From Holdemanella sp. (GTDB taxonomy: Bacteria; Bacillota_I; Bacilli_A; Erysipelotrichales; Erysipelotrichaceae), in assembly GCA_021442845.1 (NCBI GenBank), contig JABUSD010000216.1:1-14132 (forward strand): a stretch of 14,132 nucleotides of DNA, written 5' to 3'. The notes below the pieces were generated by a model. The model did not search any database. It had not been told where the DNA came from and saw only the letters and a program-made list of their open reading frames with translations. Positions 6,726-13,396 of this stretch are shown here, in pieces. Each line of letters opens with the position of its first letter. The stretch's first letter is position 1. Made by a program: the position numbers and the translations under genes.

Positions 6726-7391
6726 TTAAATTTCCTCGTTTTTTCTTATAATTTCGAAAGATTCAGCATAAGTATGATCTTTTCTAAATAAACAGTTTGT
6801 ACCCATCGCATAACCATCTACTCCCATCTTCCAAGTTTCTTCAATGACTTCATATGATACTCCACCATCTAATAGAATCTTGAAATCATAGCCTTGATCT
6901 CTTAGCTTTATTAATTTCTTTAATCTTGGATAAAAGTCCTTTTCAATCTTTCCAGTAAATGAATTTGTACAGTTGACCATTACATAATCCACTAAAGGAT
7001 ATAAAGCCATATAGTTTTCAACAGTAGCATTCCATCCTATGCATAATCCCGGATGTTTTCCTAATCCTCTTATTTTATATAACGTGTGCGCAATAACTTT
7101 TTCAGATTCAGCAAATACATAGATAATATCAACACCTGCATCAATCATCTGATCAATTATTCTTGAAGGCTCCGTAACATACAGATGTGCATCTACTAAA
7201 GTCTTCGTGTTTTTGCGTATAGCTTGCACATCTCTTAATCCCATTGACCATCCAGGAAAGATTGTGCCATCGCTAATATCGCAATGATATCCATCTGCTC
7301 CTGCAGCATCCAATTGTAAAACTTCATCTTTTAGGCTCTCAAAGTTTGCACAATTCATGCTTGGAAACAGAAGCATTTTTCTTTTATTCAT
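6726..7391 (-). CDS. Ribulose-phosphate 3-epimerase family protein
   Basis: A 221-residue TIM-barrel enzyme of the RPE family, which epimerises C3 of ketose phosphates (ribulose-5-P, or allulose-6-P in AlsE-type members). Metal and catalytic residues are present: S11 (FPSMN), H36 and D38 (GYHCDISDG), H69 (VDAHLYV) and D175 (LLDGGV). The usual DVMDGxFVPN is here DISDGTIFPG, so it is a divergent paralogue rather than a clear housekeeping Rpe. In this operon it most likely acts on the phosphorylated PTS substrate or its SDR product. It starts 3 bases after the SDR stop, with an AGGA site inside the SDR's last codons. Confidence 0.87.
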   Translation of the reverse strand: MNKRKMLLFPSMNCANFESLKDEVLQLDAAGADGYHCDISDGTIFPGWSMGLRDVQAIRKNTKTLVDAHLYVTEPSRIIDQMIDAGVDIIYVFAESEKVIAHTLYKIRGLGKHPGLCIGWNATVENYMALYPLVDYVMVNCTNSFTGKIEKDFYPRLKKLIKLRDQGYDFKILLDGGVSYEVIEETWKMGVDGYAMGTNCLFRKDHTYAESFEIIRKNEEI

Positions 7392-7394
7392 ATC

Positions 7395-8162
7395 TTAGAA
7401 TCCTAACATCATACCACCAGTGTTATCGACTGGAGCTCCTACCGATAATGTGTTTTGCTCGGAAGCAAGGAATGCAACCATCTTACCAAATTCATATGGT
7501 TGTCCTAATCGCTTGATTGGAGATCTCTGTGCTCTAGCTTCAAGCTGTTCTGGCGTGTAATCCTTCATCAATTCATTCATAACCGAACCTGGCATAATAC
7601 CATTACAGATAATTCCTCGATCTCCTAAATCAACAGCTAACTGCTTTGTCAATCCCATTTCAGCCGCTTTATTTGTTACATAACAAGCTCTTCCTTTTGT
7701 CGTTGTTGTTAAAGAAGCTTTACTTAACAAGTTAACGATATATCCTTTTTTATTCTGTGGAAGAAGTCTTCTTGCGAATTCTCTACACATTAAGAACTGT
7801 CCTGTAACATTATTAGCTAATGCATCATTCCATTCTTCTAAAGAGATATCTTCAATCATAGTTGTTTTTCCAGAACCTGCATTATTAATCAATACATCAA
7901 TTCTGCCAAATTTTTCTTCAGCAAAATCAAAGATTCTACCAATATCTTCTGGAATAGAAACATCGGCTTGAATACCATATGCTTCAACATTGTATTTTTT
8001 AACAATTTCAGCAATAAAGTTTTCCGAACTATTATCTCTGTTTGAACGATAGTCAATAATTAGATTTGCCCCTTCTTCTGCAAATACTTCGGTAATACCT
8101 GCACCGATTCCTTTTGTACCACCAGTAATAATGACTGTTTTCCCTTTAAAACCTAAATCCAT
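7395..8162 (-). CDS. Short-chain dehydrogenase/reductase, FabG-like
   Basis: A 255-residue classical SDR. The cofactor motif TGGTKGIG (13-20), NNAG (93-96), and catalytic S147, Y161 and K165 (YVTNK) are all present. Length and motifs fit FabG-like or sugar-(phosphate) dehydrogenases such as SorD-like and gluconate 5-dehydrogenase proteins. Context favours oxidation or reduction of a sugar or sugar phosphate over fatty-acid synthesis; this is inferred. AGGAGGT (8167-8173) overlaps the aldolase stop TAG, so expression is coupled. Confidence 0.9.
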   Translation of the reverse strand: MDLGFKGKTVIITGGTKGIGAGITEVFAEEGANLIIDYRSNRDNSSENFIAEIVKKYNVEAYGIQADVSIPEDIGRIFDFAEEKFGRIDVLINNAGSGKTTMIEDISLEEWNDALANNVTGQFLMCREFARRLLPQNKKGYIVNLLSKASLTTTTKGRACYVTNKAAEMGLTKQLAVDLGDRGIICNGIMPGSVMNELMKDYTPEQLEARAQRSPIKRLGQPYEFGKMVAFLASEQNTLSVGAPVDNTGGMMLGF

Positions 8163-8171
8163 ACATACCTC

Positions 8172-9074
8172 CTACATTGATTGTTTAAATTCATCTTGTG
8201 TAAAAACAATTTTCTTATTTGAAATTCCTTCTGTATTTTCCTTTGTCCAGGCTTTTCCTTTAGAACCACTGAATTCAATAAATTCTTTTAATCTTGTCTT
8301 ATATCCACCAAGGAAAATCTTATAGAATTCAAGCATAGAATCTTTTTCAAAATCAAAGCCTTGTGCAGCCTTGATAGATGCTGTTAAAAGGTCTGTATAA
8401 ACATTCATTTTATTGATACCCAATTCACAGCATTTTCTTAATTGGTCATCTCCTGTTCCCGATGATCCATGCAATACGAGAGGAACATTGACTGTATCTC
8501 GGATCGCTTCCAATACATCAAAGCGTAAGTGCGGAGCTATCTTATATGTTCCATGTGCTGTACCAATAGAAATAGCCAACTGATCGACACCTGTTTCTTC
8601 TACATATCTTTTTGCTTGTAATGGATCTGTAAATAGCGATTGGTCTTCAATTGTTTCATCATTTGCACCAACATGTCCCAATTCTCCTTCAACACCAATT
8701 CCAAGTGAATGGCAGATTTCAGCAACTTCTCTAACCTGTTTAATATTTTCTTCTAATGGAAGTGTTGATCTATCAACCATGATTCCTGTAAATCCAGCGC
8801 GAATAGCTGCCATATTGTGAGCTAAACATCCACCATGATCCTGGTTGACACATACTGGAACTGTTGCATCTTCCGCAATCTTTGTTGCAATTCTTCCTAA
8901 TTCAATAATGTCTGGGTGACATCCATATACAAAGTCCAAAATGATTGGACAATTCATTTCTTCCGCTACTTCTACAGCAGCTCTTGCTTCGCTTTCATTA
9001 TTAAAGTTTGGAGCCATTACACAATAATGACCTTCATATGCTTTCGTAATGATTTCTTTCATTGAAACTAACAT
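8172..9074 (-). CDS. Class II fructose-bisphosphate aldolase family protein
   Basis: A 300-residue zinc-dependent ketose-(bis)phosphate aldolase (FbaA/KbaY/GatY family). Zinc ligands are H80 (QDHGG), H175 (GTAHGTYK) and H202 (LVLHGSSG); D79 and E131 (GVEGELG) are also conserved. Cleavage would give dihydroxyacetone phosphate and an aldehyde. The usual MIDGS or MIDAS block is MVDRS here (R102), and LDHG is NQDHG, so substrate range may differ from fructose- or tagatose-bisphosphate. No tagatose-6-P or fructose kinase is in the window. AAAGGAG lies 6 bases before the chosen ATG, better than the second Met at residue 5. A stable RNA hairpin lies upstream. Confidence 0.9.
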   Translation of the reverse strand: MLVSMKEIITKAYEGHYCVMAPNFNNESEARAAVEVAEEMNCPIILDFVYGCHPDIIELGRIATKIAEDATVPVCVNQDHGGCLAHNMAAIRAGFTGIMVDRSTLPLEENIKQVREVAEICHSLGIGVEGELGHVGANDETIEDQSLFTDPLQAKRYVEETGVDQLAISIGTAHGTYKIAPHLRFDVLEAIRDTVNVPLVLHGSSGTGDDQLRKCCELGINKMNVYTDLLTASIKAAQGFDFEKDSMLEFYKIFLGGYKTRLKEFIEFSGSKGKAWTKENTEGISNKKIVFTQDEFKQSM

Positions 9075-9091
9075 TCTATTCTCCTTTAATA

Positions 9092-9119
9092 TGAAAGCGG
9101 ATTATACAATCCACTTTCA
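9092..9119 (-). other. Intercistronic RNA hairpin between IID and aldolase genes
   Basis: On the minus strand TGAAAGTGGATT (9119 to 9108) pairs with AATCCGCTTTCA (9103 to 9092) around a 4-base GTAT loop, a 12-bp helix with one G-U pair. The same sites would give a C-A mismatch in the opposite transcript, so the structure favours the leftward RNA. No U-tract follows; instead AAAGGAG and the aldolase start come next. This resembles a processing or stabilising hairpin rather than a terminator. Confidence 0.75.
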
Positions 9120-9149
9120 CATTTTCTAATCTTTAAAAAGTTATTATTT

Positions 9150-9854
9150 TTATACGATACCAATTAATGCACCAACTAAACCGAATATAACAACACCAAT
9201 CATAATCTTAGTGAATGAAACACCTTTGTTTAGAAGTAGATATACAAATCCTAAGTATGCTAATGTTGAGAATCCTGGAATTAAGCTATTTAACATAGCA
9301 TTGATATTTGTTTCAACACCTAATGCATTTGTCCATGAAATTGTGAAATCCAAGTGACAATATGAAGCACACATAGCACCCATCAACAAGATTCCAAGAA
9401 TACCTGCACCATATAATAATTTAGTGATAATGGATGAAGACAATAATTTAGTTAATCCTTTTTGTCCTTGTTCGTAACCAATTCGACCTGTTACATAAGA
9501 AGGAACTAACTGCCAAGCAAACCAATAAGTGAATGGGAATGCACCAGCAATATTACCAGCAGCAGCTAGTGGATAACAAATTGACTTGAAGATTGGCATA
9601 AAGATTGCAACTTCAATTGTGTCACCTAAACCAGCCATAGGACCCATTAAACCAGTCTTAAATGATTCAATAGCTTGTCCTTTTAATCCATCAGGGTCAC
9701 CGTTCTTAGCAATGTCTTCTTCCATTACTAATGCGATTGTTGTTAATTCAGTACCCCAAGCCATGTTTGTGATGAATGGTTTTAATTCACGTTTATAAGC
9801 AACTTTTAATCCTTCTTCATTATCACCATATACACGTTTCATCTGTGCATACAT
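9150..9854 (-). CDS. PTS mannose-family subunit IID, C-terminal main part
   Basis: 234 residues of EIID, which with IIC forms the membrane channel. Family blocks are clear: GLMGPMAGLGDTIEVAIF (about 88-105) and the hydrophobic C-terminal helices (about 146-165 and 190-234). A complete IID has about 270-280 residues; the first 30-35 (opening amphipathic helix, FFYRISQCLEYFYGTG) are missing here and encoded in the same frame at the end of the upstream IIC reading frame, across TGA-ACA-ATG. There is no ribosome binding site before this ATG (9852-9854), so translation would need re-initiation after the TGA three bases upstream, or read-through. It may be a real split protein, a broken gene or a sequencing error. 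Confidence 0.8.
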   Translation of the reverse strand: MYAQMKRVYGDNEEGLKVAYKRELKPFITNMAWGTELTTIALVMEEDIAKNGDPDGLKGQAIESFKTGLMGPMAGLGDTIEVAIFMPIFKSICYPLAAAGNIAGAFPFTYWFAWQLVPSYVTGRIGYEQGQKGLTKLLSSSIITKLLYGAGILGILLMGAMCASYCHLDFTISWTNALGVETNINAMLNSLIPGFSTLAYLGFVYLLLNKGVSFTKIMIGVVIFGLVGALIGIV

Positions 9855-9860
9855 TGTTCA
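9852..9860 (-). other. In-frame TGA splitting the IIC-IID reading frame
   Basis: Minus-strand codons run ACT-GCA-TGA-ACA-ATG-TAT in one frame. The upstream frame already contains IID sequence (about 30 residues) and the downstream frame continues the same IID domain, so a single base change such as TGG to TGA would explain it. Trp is TGG elsewhere, including two adjacent TGG codons in this gene. Confidence 0.85.
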
Positions 9861-10781
9861 TGCAGTACCAGTTCCATAGAAGTATTCAAGACACTGAGAA
9901 ATTCTATAGAAGAAGTTAAATTTCATAACCCACCAGAAATAAGCTGTCTTTGATGGGAAAATCGCATCTGGTCTATAAGGATTACGAATTTCTGTTTCTT
10001 CTTCCTCTTCGTCATCATCATAATCATCTTCAAATTTATACTCTATAAACTGTATATGCAGGAATGCTAAACAAACACCGATTAAAGCGATAAATACAGT
10101 TGAAGTCTGTCCTAATAATACGGCAAAGAATCCAACTAGGAAGTAAGGCAATAATTCCTGTTTTCCAATGAACTGAACACAAAGAACCAATCCTAAACCT
10201 GGAAGCAATCCAGCAATTACACCAAATCCATTTGTTAACCAAGCTGGAAGTGTTGAAACAACTTCACCAGCAGCATCACCAAATAAATACAGCAACAAGG
10301 CTAATGGAACGATACGTAATACAGCGGATACGATAGATGGACCAATGATTGAGTCAAATGTCAACATGTTCCATTTACCTTCATCAACATGTTTCTGTGC
10401 CTGTCTATTCCATACACCGTTGATCATTCTTCTTGCGTTGTCAACAAATGTACCTAATACACCAAATGGTGCTGCAATACCCATTGCTGTAGCAACTGGG
10501 ATATTGTACTTAATCGATAACGGCACTACGATACAAGCTGCAAGCACGGCATCTGTTGGTAAGTTTCCACCAACCTGTGCACCAGCATTAAAGAACATCA
10601 AACCAATTCCAACACCAATTTCCATACCAAGCTTATAATCACCAAATAAGAAACCGATGATTAAACCTGAAGTAACAGGGTCCTGTAAACCAGCACCAAG
10701 CAATGGCATTGAAACTTCACAATACGCTAGATAGTAAACCAATCCGACCATCAAAGCTTCAACCAATGTAAAACCTGTCAT
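9858..10781 (-). CDS. PTS mannose-family subunit IIC joined to the start of IID
   Basis: 307 residues. Residues 1-245 are a full IIC with several membrane helices and family blocks such as MPLLGAGLQDPVTSGLIIG (about 25-43) and QVGGNLPTDAV (about 69-79). An unusually acidic linker (about 250-264, Asp/Glu-rich) leads to residues 275-307, which are the beginning of IID (FFYRISQCLEYFYGTG). No separate IID start codon with a ribosome site exists between the two domains, so the ancestral product is inferred to be one IIC-IID fusion of about 543 residues. It is the first gene of the operon, with two overlapping purine-rich ribosome sites upstream of ATG 10781. Confidence 0.87.
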   Translation of the reverse strand: MTGFTLVEALMVGLVYYLAYCEVSMPLLGAGLQDPVTSGLIIGFLFGDYKLGMEIGVGIGLMFFNAGAQVGGNLPTDAVLAACIVVPLSIKYNIPVATAMGIAAPFGVLGTFVDNARRMINGVWNRQAQKHVDEGKWNMLTFDSIIGPSIVSAVLRIVPLALLLYLFGDAAGEVVSTLPAWLTNGFGVIAGLLPGLGLVLCVQFIGKQELLPYFLVGFFAVLLGQTSTVFIALIGVCLAFLHIQFIEYKFEDDYDDDEEEEETEIRNPYRPDAIFPSKTAYFWWVMKFNFFYRISQCLEYFYGTGTA

Positions 10782-10849
10782 AAATTTCTCCTCTCCTTTA
10801 CTATAAAATTATGAACAAGATGGGAATTTCACCCATATTTGATAATTTT

Positions 10850-10878
10850 ATTATGATTTAATCATTTTATGTTGTCAA
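10850..10878 (-). promoter_or_regulatory. Promoter of the PTS operon
   Basis: On the minus strand TTGACA (10878 to 10873) and CATAAT (10855 to 10850) are 17 bases apart, a near-ideal sigma-A promoter. A 13-base palindrome ATGATT-T-AATCAT (10853-10865) overlaps the -10 box and spacer and is a candidate operator. Transcription would start at about 10843, leaving a leader of about 60 bases. Confidence 0.75.
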
Positions 10879-10900
10879 TTGTTTTTTTCATTTGATTATA

Positions 10901-10931
10901 TTGACTGTATTATGATTGTTTATGTTATAAT
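10901..10931 (+). promoter_or_regulatory. Probable promoter of the HAD phosphatase gene
   Basis: TTGACT (10901-10906) and TATAAT (10926-10931) are separated by 19 bases, slightly long. It is back-to-back with the PTS operon promoter, so one regulator could control both. A triple CAAT repeat (10940-10951) lies between the promoter and the ribosome site. Confidence 0.5.
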
Positions 10932-10975
10932 AAAAATGCCAATCAATCAATTATTAAATATATGGAGGACTATTT

Positions 10976-11809
10976 ATGAAATTCAAATTAATATCAACAG
11001 ACATCGATGACACCCTTGTTCCTTTTGGAAGACCTTTTGCCGATGATTATGTAGTTCAAAAGTTAAGAGAACTTCAACAGAAAGGAATCTATGTTGTTCC
11101 AAATACAGGAAGAGGAATTCACAACCTACCTAAAAATATATCTAAAGCTAATATTCAATATGCAATCTGTGCAAACGGATCAAAAGTTTATGATTTACAA
11201 AAAGAAAAAGTAATCTATGATGCTTCCATAGATTACAAGCTTGCTGCTTCTATTTTTAAGGAATTAAAAGAATTGAAAGTACCTTTTTTCTGTTTTGCAG
11301 AAAAAGGAGCTTATGCAGATACTTATATAAGAGATCATTTATTAAATTATGCATTGCATAAAGATTTAGCCGATATGTTAATTACATATGATAATCTTAT
11401 GGAAACTTTCTATGATAACCAAATGCCCGTACAAAAAATAATTGCCATCTTTTTAGAAGACACACCTATAAAAAGAGAACAAGTTGTCACAATTATTAAA
11501 GAAAAGTTCCCTTCCATCGCTACATGTCATTCCAATACATTTAATTTAGAAATCAACAATAAAAAAGCCAACAAACAAGTTGGTTTAAAAACACTCTGTG
11601 ATTATCTAAATATAGATTTATCAGAGGTAATTGTATGTGGTGATAATGATAATGATATTCCTGTACTAAGCATGGGATGTTTTAACTTAGTACCAGAAAA
11701 TGGTACCGATAATGCAAAAAAATATGCAAATGTTATCACTGAATCCTGCGAAAACAATGGTATTGTAAAGTATTTACACCAGTTATTAAAAGAAGAATCC
11801 CACCAATAA
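10976..11809 (+). CDS. HAD-IIB (Cof-type) sugar-phosphate phosphatase
   Basis: A 277-residue HAD hydrolase of the Cof/YidA type, full length. Motif I DIDDTL (D9, D11), motif II NTGRG (T44), motif III lysine K200 (KKANKQVGLKTL) and motif IV GDNDND (222-227) are intact, with the C2-type cap between motifs II and III. Members dephosphorylate sugar phosphates; here it may relieve accumulation of pathway intermediates, an inference from its divergent position next to the PTS operon. GGAGG (10964-10968) lies 7 bases before ATG. The terminator hairpin at 11796-11819 overlaps its last codons and stop. Confidence 0.9.
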   Translation: MKFKLISTDIDDTLVPFGRPFADDYVVQKLRELQQKGIYVVPNTGRGIHNLPKNISKANIQYAICANGSKVYDLQKEKVIYDASIDYKLAASIFKELKELKVPFFCFAEKGAYADTYIRDHLLNYALHKDLADMLITYDNLMETFYDNQMPVQKIIAIFLEDTPIKREQVVTIIKEKFPSIATCHSNTFNLEINNKKANKQVGLKTLCDYLNIDLSEVIVCGDNDNDIPVLSMGCFNLVPENGTDNAKKYANVITESCENNGIVKYLHQLLKEESHQ

Positions 11810-11820
11810 AGGTGGGATTT
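11796..11820. terminator. Bidirectional terminator between phosphatase and DeoR genes
   Basis: AATCCCACC (11796-11804) pairs with GGTGGGATT (11811-11819), 9 bp with a 6-base loop. A short T-run follows on the plus strand and a T-rich TCTTCTTTT on the minus strand. The hairpin contains the phosphatase stop codon (11807-11809) in its loop, and the DeoR stop is 4 bases beyond its edge. Confidence 0.8.
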
Positions 11821-11823
11821 AAC

Positions 11824-12561
11824 TTATTCAGCGATAATAATATCTGCGTCTTCGAATCCTTCTTCTTCTGGCATTTTATCTGTAATAATTGTACATTCAT
11901 TTAAATTGGCAAATGTATAACGATTTAAAACACCAAACTTCGTATGATCAGCCAGAATATATGTCTTTTTAGCTCTTGAAACCATTTTTCTAAGTATAGC
12001 AGCATGAGATGCCGTCTGTGATGCAAAAGCTAACGAAGGATGAATGGAATTTGTTCCAATAAATGCGACATCAAATGTAAAATTATCCAGATAATCTAAA
12101 TTCTGAACAAAATCAATGTAAGTAGAAGATACCTGTACAATCTGCCCAGGTGGAACGTTCACATGATATTTCTTTTTAACAAGAGGTTTTATAATCTCTA
12201 TACCATTGGTAAATACCAATAAATTTTTAGCTGTCAAATAATCAACAATATAAGCGACAGTTGTTCCTGTATCAATTAATACAATGGAATTGTCTTTAAC
12301 AAAAGAGGCTGCTTTCTTTGCTATTTTGCATTTTTCTTCCTTATATAAATCAACTCTTTGTTTAAATGGTAACGGCTGATTATCCTGTGAAATTTTAATA
12401 CCCCCGTGATATCTTTCAACTAATCCATCTTCTGCTAATCGTTTAATCTCCCTTCTGATAGTTGCAGGTGATAAATCAAGGATATCCACAAGTTCATCAA
12501 CAGATACCTTTCCTCGATTTTGACATGCATTCAAAATCGACAAGTAATTATTATTTCTCAT
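11824..12561 (-). CDS. DeoR/GlpR-family transcriptional repressor
   Basis: A 245-residue DeoR-family regulator. The N-terminal helix-turn-helix (about 5-54) contains LSPATIRREIKRLAEDGLVE and ends in YHGG, the family signature. The C-terminal sugar-phosphate-binding domain has DTGTT (97-101) and ADHTKFG (about 205-211). It most likely represses the adjacent PTS operon and is released by a phosphorylated intermediate, as is usual in the family; the effector is not known. The start fits the family's N-terminus exactly. There is no ribosome binding site: the promoter at 12568-12596 places the transcription start on the A of the ATG, so the mRNA is predicted to be leaderless. Confidence 0.9.
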   Translation of the reverse strand: MRNNNYLSILNACQNRGKVSVDELVDILDLSPATIRREIKRLAEDGLVERYHGGIKISQDNQPLPFKQRVDLYKEEKCKIAKKAASFVKDNSIVLIDTGTTVAYIVDYLTAKNLLVFTNGIEIIKPLVKKKYHVNVPPGQIVQVSSTYIDFVQNLDYLDNFTFDVAFIGTNSIHPSLAFASQTASHAAILRKMVSRAKKTYILADHTKFGVLNRYTFANLNECTIITDKMPEEEGFEDADIIIAE

Positions 12562-12567
12562 ATAAAG

Positions 12568-12596
12568 ATTATAGCATTGAGCATATTTTCACACAA
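12568..12596 (-). promoter_or_regulatory. Promoter of the DeoR gene, predicting a leaderless mRNA
   Basis: On the minus strand TTGTGT (12596 to 12591), a 17-base spacer, and TATAAT (12573 to 12568). Only six bases (12567-12562) separate the -10 box from the ATG at 12561, so +1 falls on or next to the start codon. Confidence 0.7.
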
Positions 12597-12648
12597 GGAT
12601 GATTATATGCACTTTTAGCAATCATATTATAATCAGTATAATCATTTA

Positions 12649-12673
12649 ATATAATTATATGATATAATTATAT
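12649..12673. repeat. Two tandem 12-bp palindromes upstream of the membrane protein-sirtuin pair
   Basis: ATATAATTATAT occurs at 12649-12660 and again at 12662-12673, each a perfect palindrome, 13 bases apart centre to centre. Each contains TATAAT on both strands, so they could act as promoter -10 boxes, as an operator for a dimeric regulator, or both. They lie just before the ribosome site. No convincing -35 hexamer is seen upstream. Confidence 0.6.
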
Positions 12674-12694
12674 TGTAATTTGGAGGATTGTATT

Positions 12695-13396
12695 ATGAAT
12701 GGTGGTTATTTCATATTTGGTGCTGTTGTTTTATTTGTTATTGCGATTATCATAACGAGAAAACAGACAGCCAAATATAATTATCAAAAAGAATATGCGG
12801 AATGCTATAACTTATTATTAAGCAACAAGAACATCTCAAAACGATTAGAAAGCAGAATCGAACAATGCGAAAAACAAAAGAATCATGAATATTCAACAAA
12901 GTTTGCTATTTTAAAGCTCTATCAGGACTGTAAAGAAAATAGATCTATTACATATTCTATGAATAAAATTAAAATAGATAGTTTATTATTCAAGAATGGT
13001 AAATTTGATAAATCCATGGTTTCTTTCAATGGAGATGCCTTGTATTTCCTATGTGTTGATTTAGTATCTTTAAAAAAGAACAAACATAGTAAAGAAATGG
13101 ATCTATTATCCAAGGATTTAAATACATATGCAGAACAATTGCATATGTATTTAGAATTCCATTTGTTTAATCTTGTATATAATGCATTAAAAGAAAAAAA
13201 ATTCAGTGAAGAATTCTATAATCTATTAATTAATGAGAAGAATACACAGTATAATAAAGATGTATTGGAAATCTACCAGGGTACAGCTTTATTAATAAAG
13301 AAGTATACAAGAAATCCATTATCATCCGATGAAAAAGAAAAAGCTGATCACTTTGCAAAGACAGTAATAGGAAGAAAGATAGTTGATAATCTATGA
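12695..13396 (+). CDS. Membrane-anchored protein of unknown function
   Basis: 233 residues from ATG 12695, chosen because GGAGG (12682-12686) lies 8 bases before it; an in-frame TTG at 12680 overlaps that site and is rejected. One N-terminal hydrophobic segment (about residues 4-21), then a basic stop-transfer (TRKQTAKYNYQKEY) and a soluble, Lys/Glu/Tyr-rich, mostly helical domain of about 200 residues, probably cytoplasmic. I recognise no family. Its TGA stop overlaps the next start as ATGA, so the two proteins are made together and may interact. It is very AT-rich and contains no apparent frameshift. Confidence 0.8.
   Translation: MNGGYFIFGAVVLFVIAIIITRKQTAKYNYQKEYAECYNLLLSNKNISKRLESRIEQCEKQKNHEYSTKFAILKLYQDCKENRSITYSMNKIKIDSLLFKNGKFDKSMVSFNGDALYFLCVDLVSLKKNKHSKEMDLLSKDLNTYAEQLHMYLEFHLFNLVYNALKEKKFSEEFYNLLINEKNTQYNKDVLEIYQGTALLIKKYTRNPLSSDEKEKADHFAKTVIGRKIVDNL

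Noticed and set aside
9852-9860. TGA read as tryptophan (alternative genetic code), making IIC-IID one protein
   Set aside because: TGG encodes Trp throughout the window, TGA properly ends the full-length IIB gene and the 12695-13396 gene, and no other gene carries an internal TGA.
10345-10638. Open frame of 97 codons on the plus strand inside the IIC gene
   Set aside because: Antisense shadow of conserved IIC membrane helices; no ribosome site and no recognisable domain.
12680-12697. TTG at 12680 as the start of the membrane-anchored protein
   Set aside because: The TTG overlaps the GGAGG ribosome site (12682-12686); the ATG at 12695 is correctly spaced from it and begins a normal membrane anchor.
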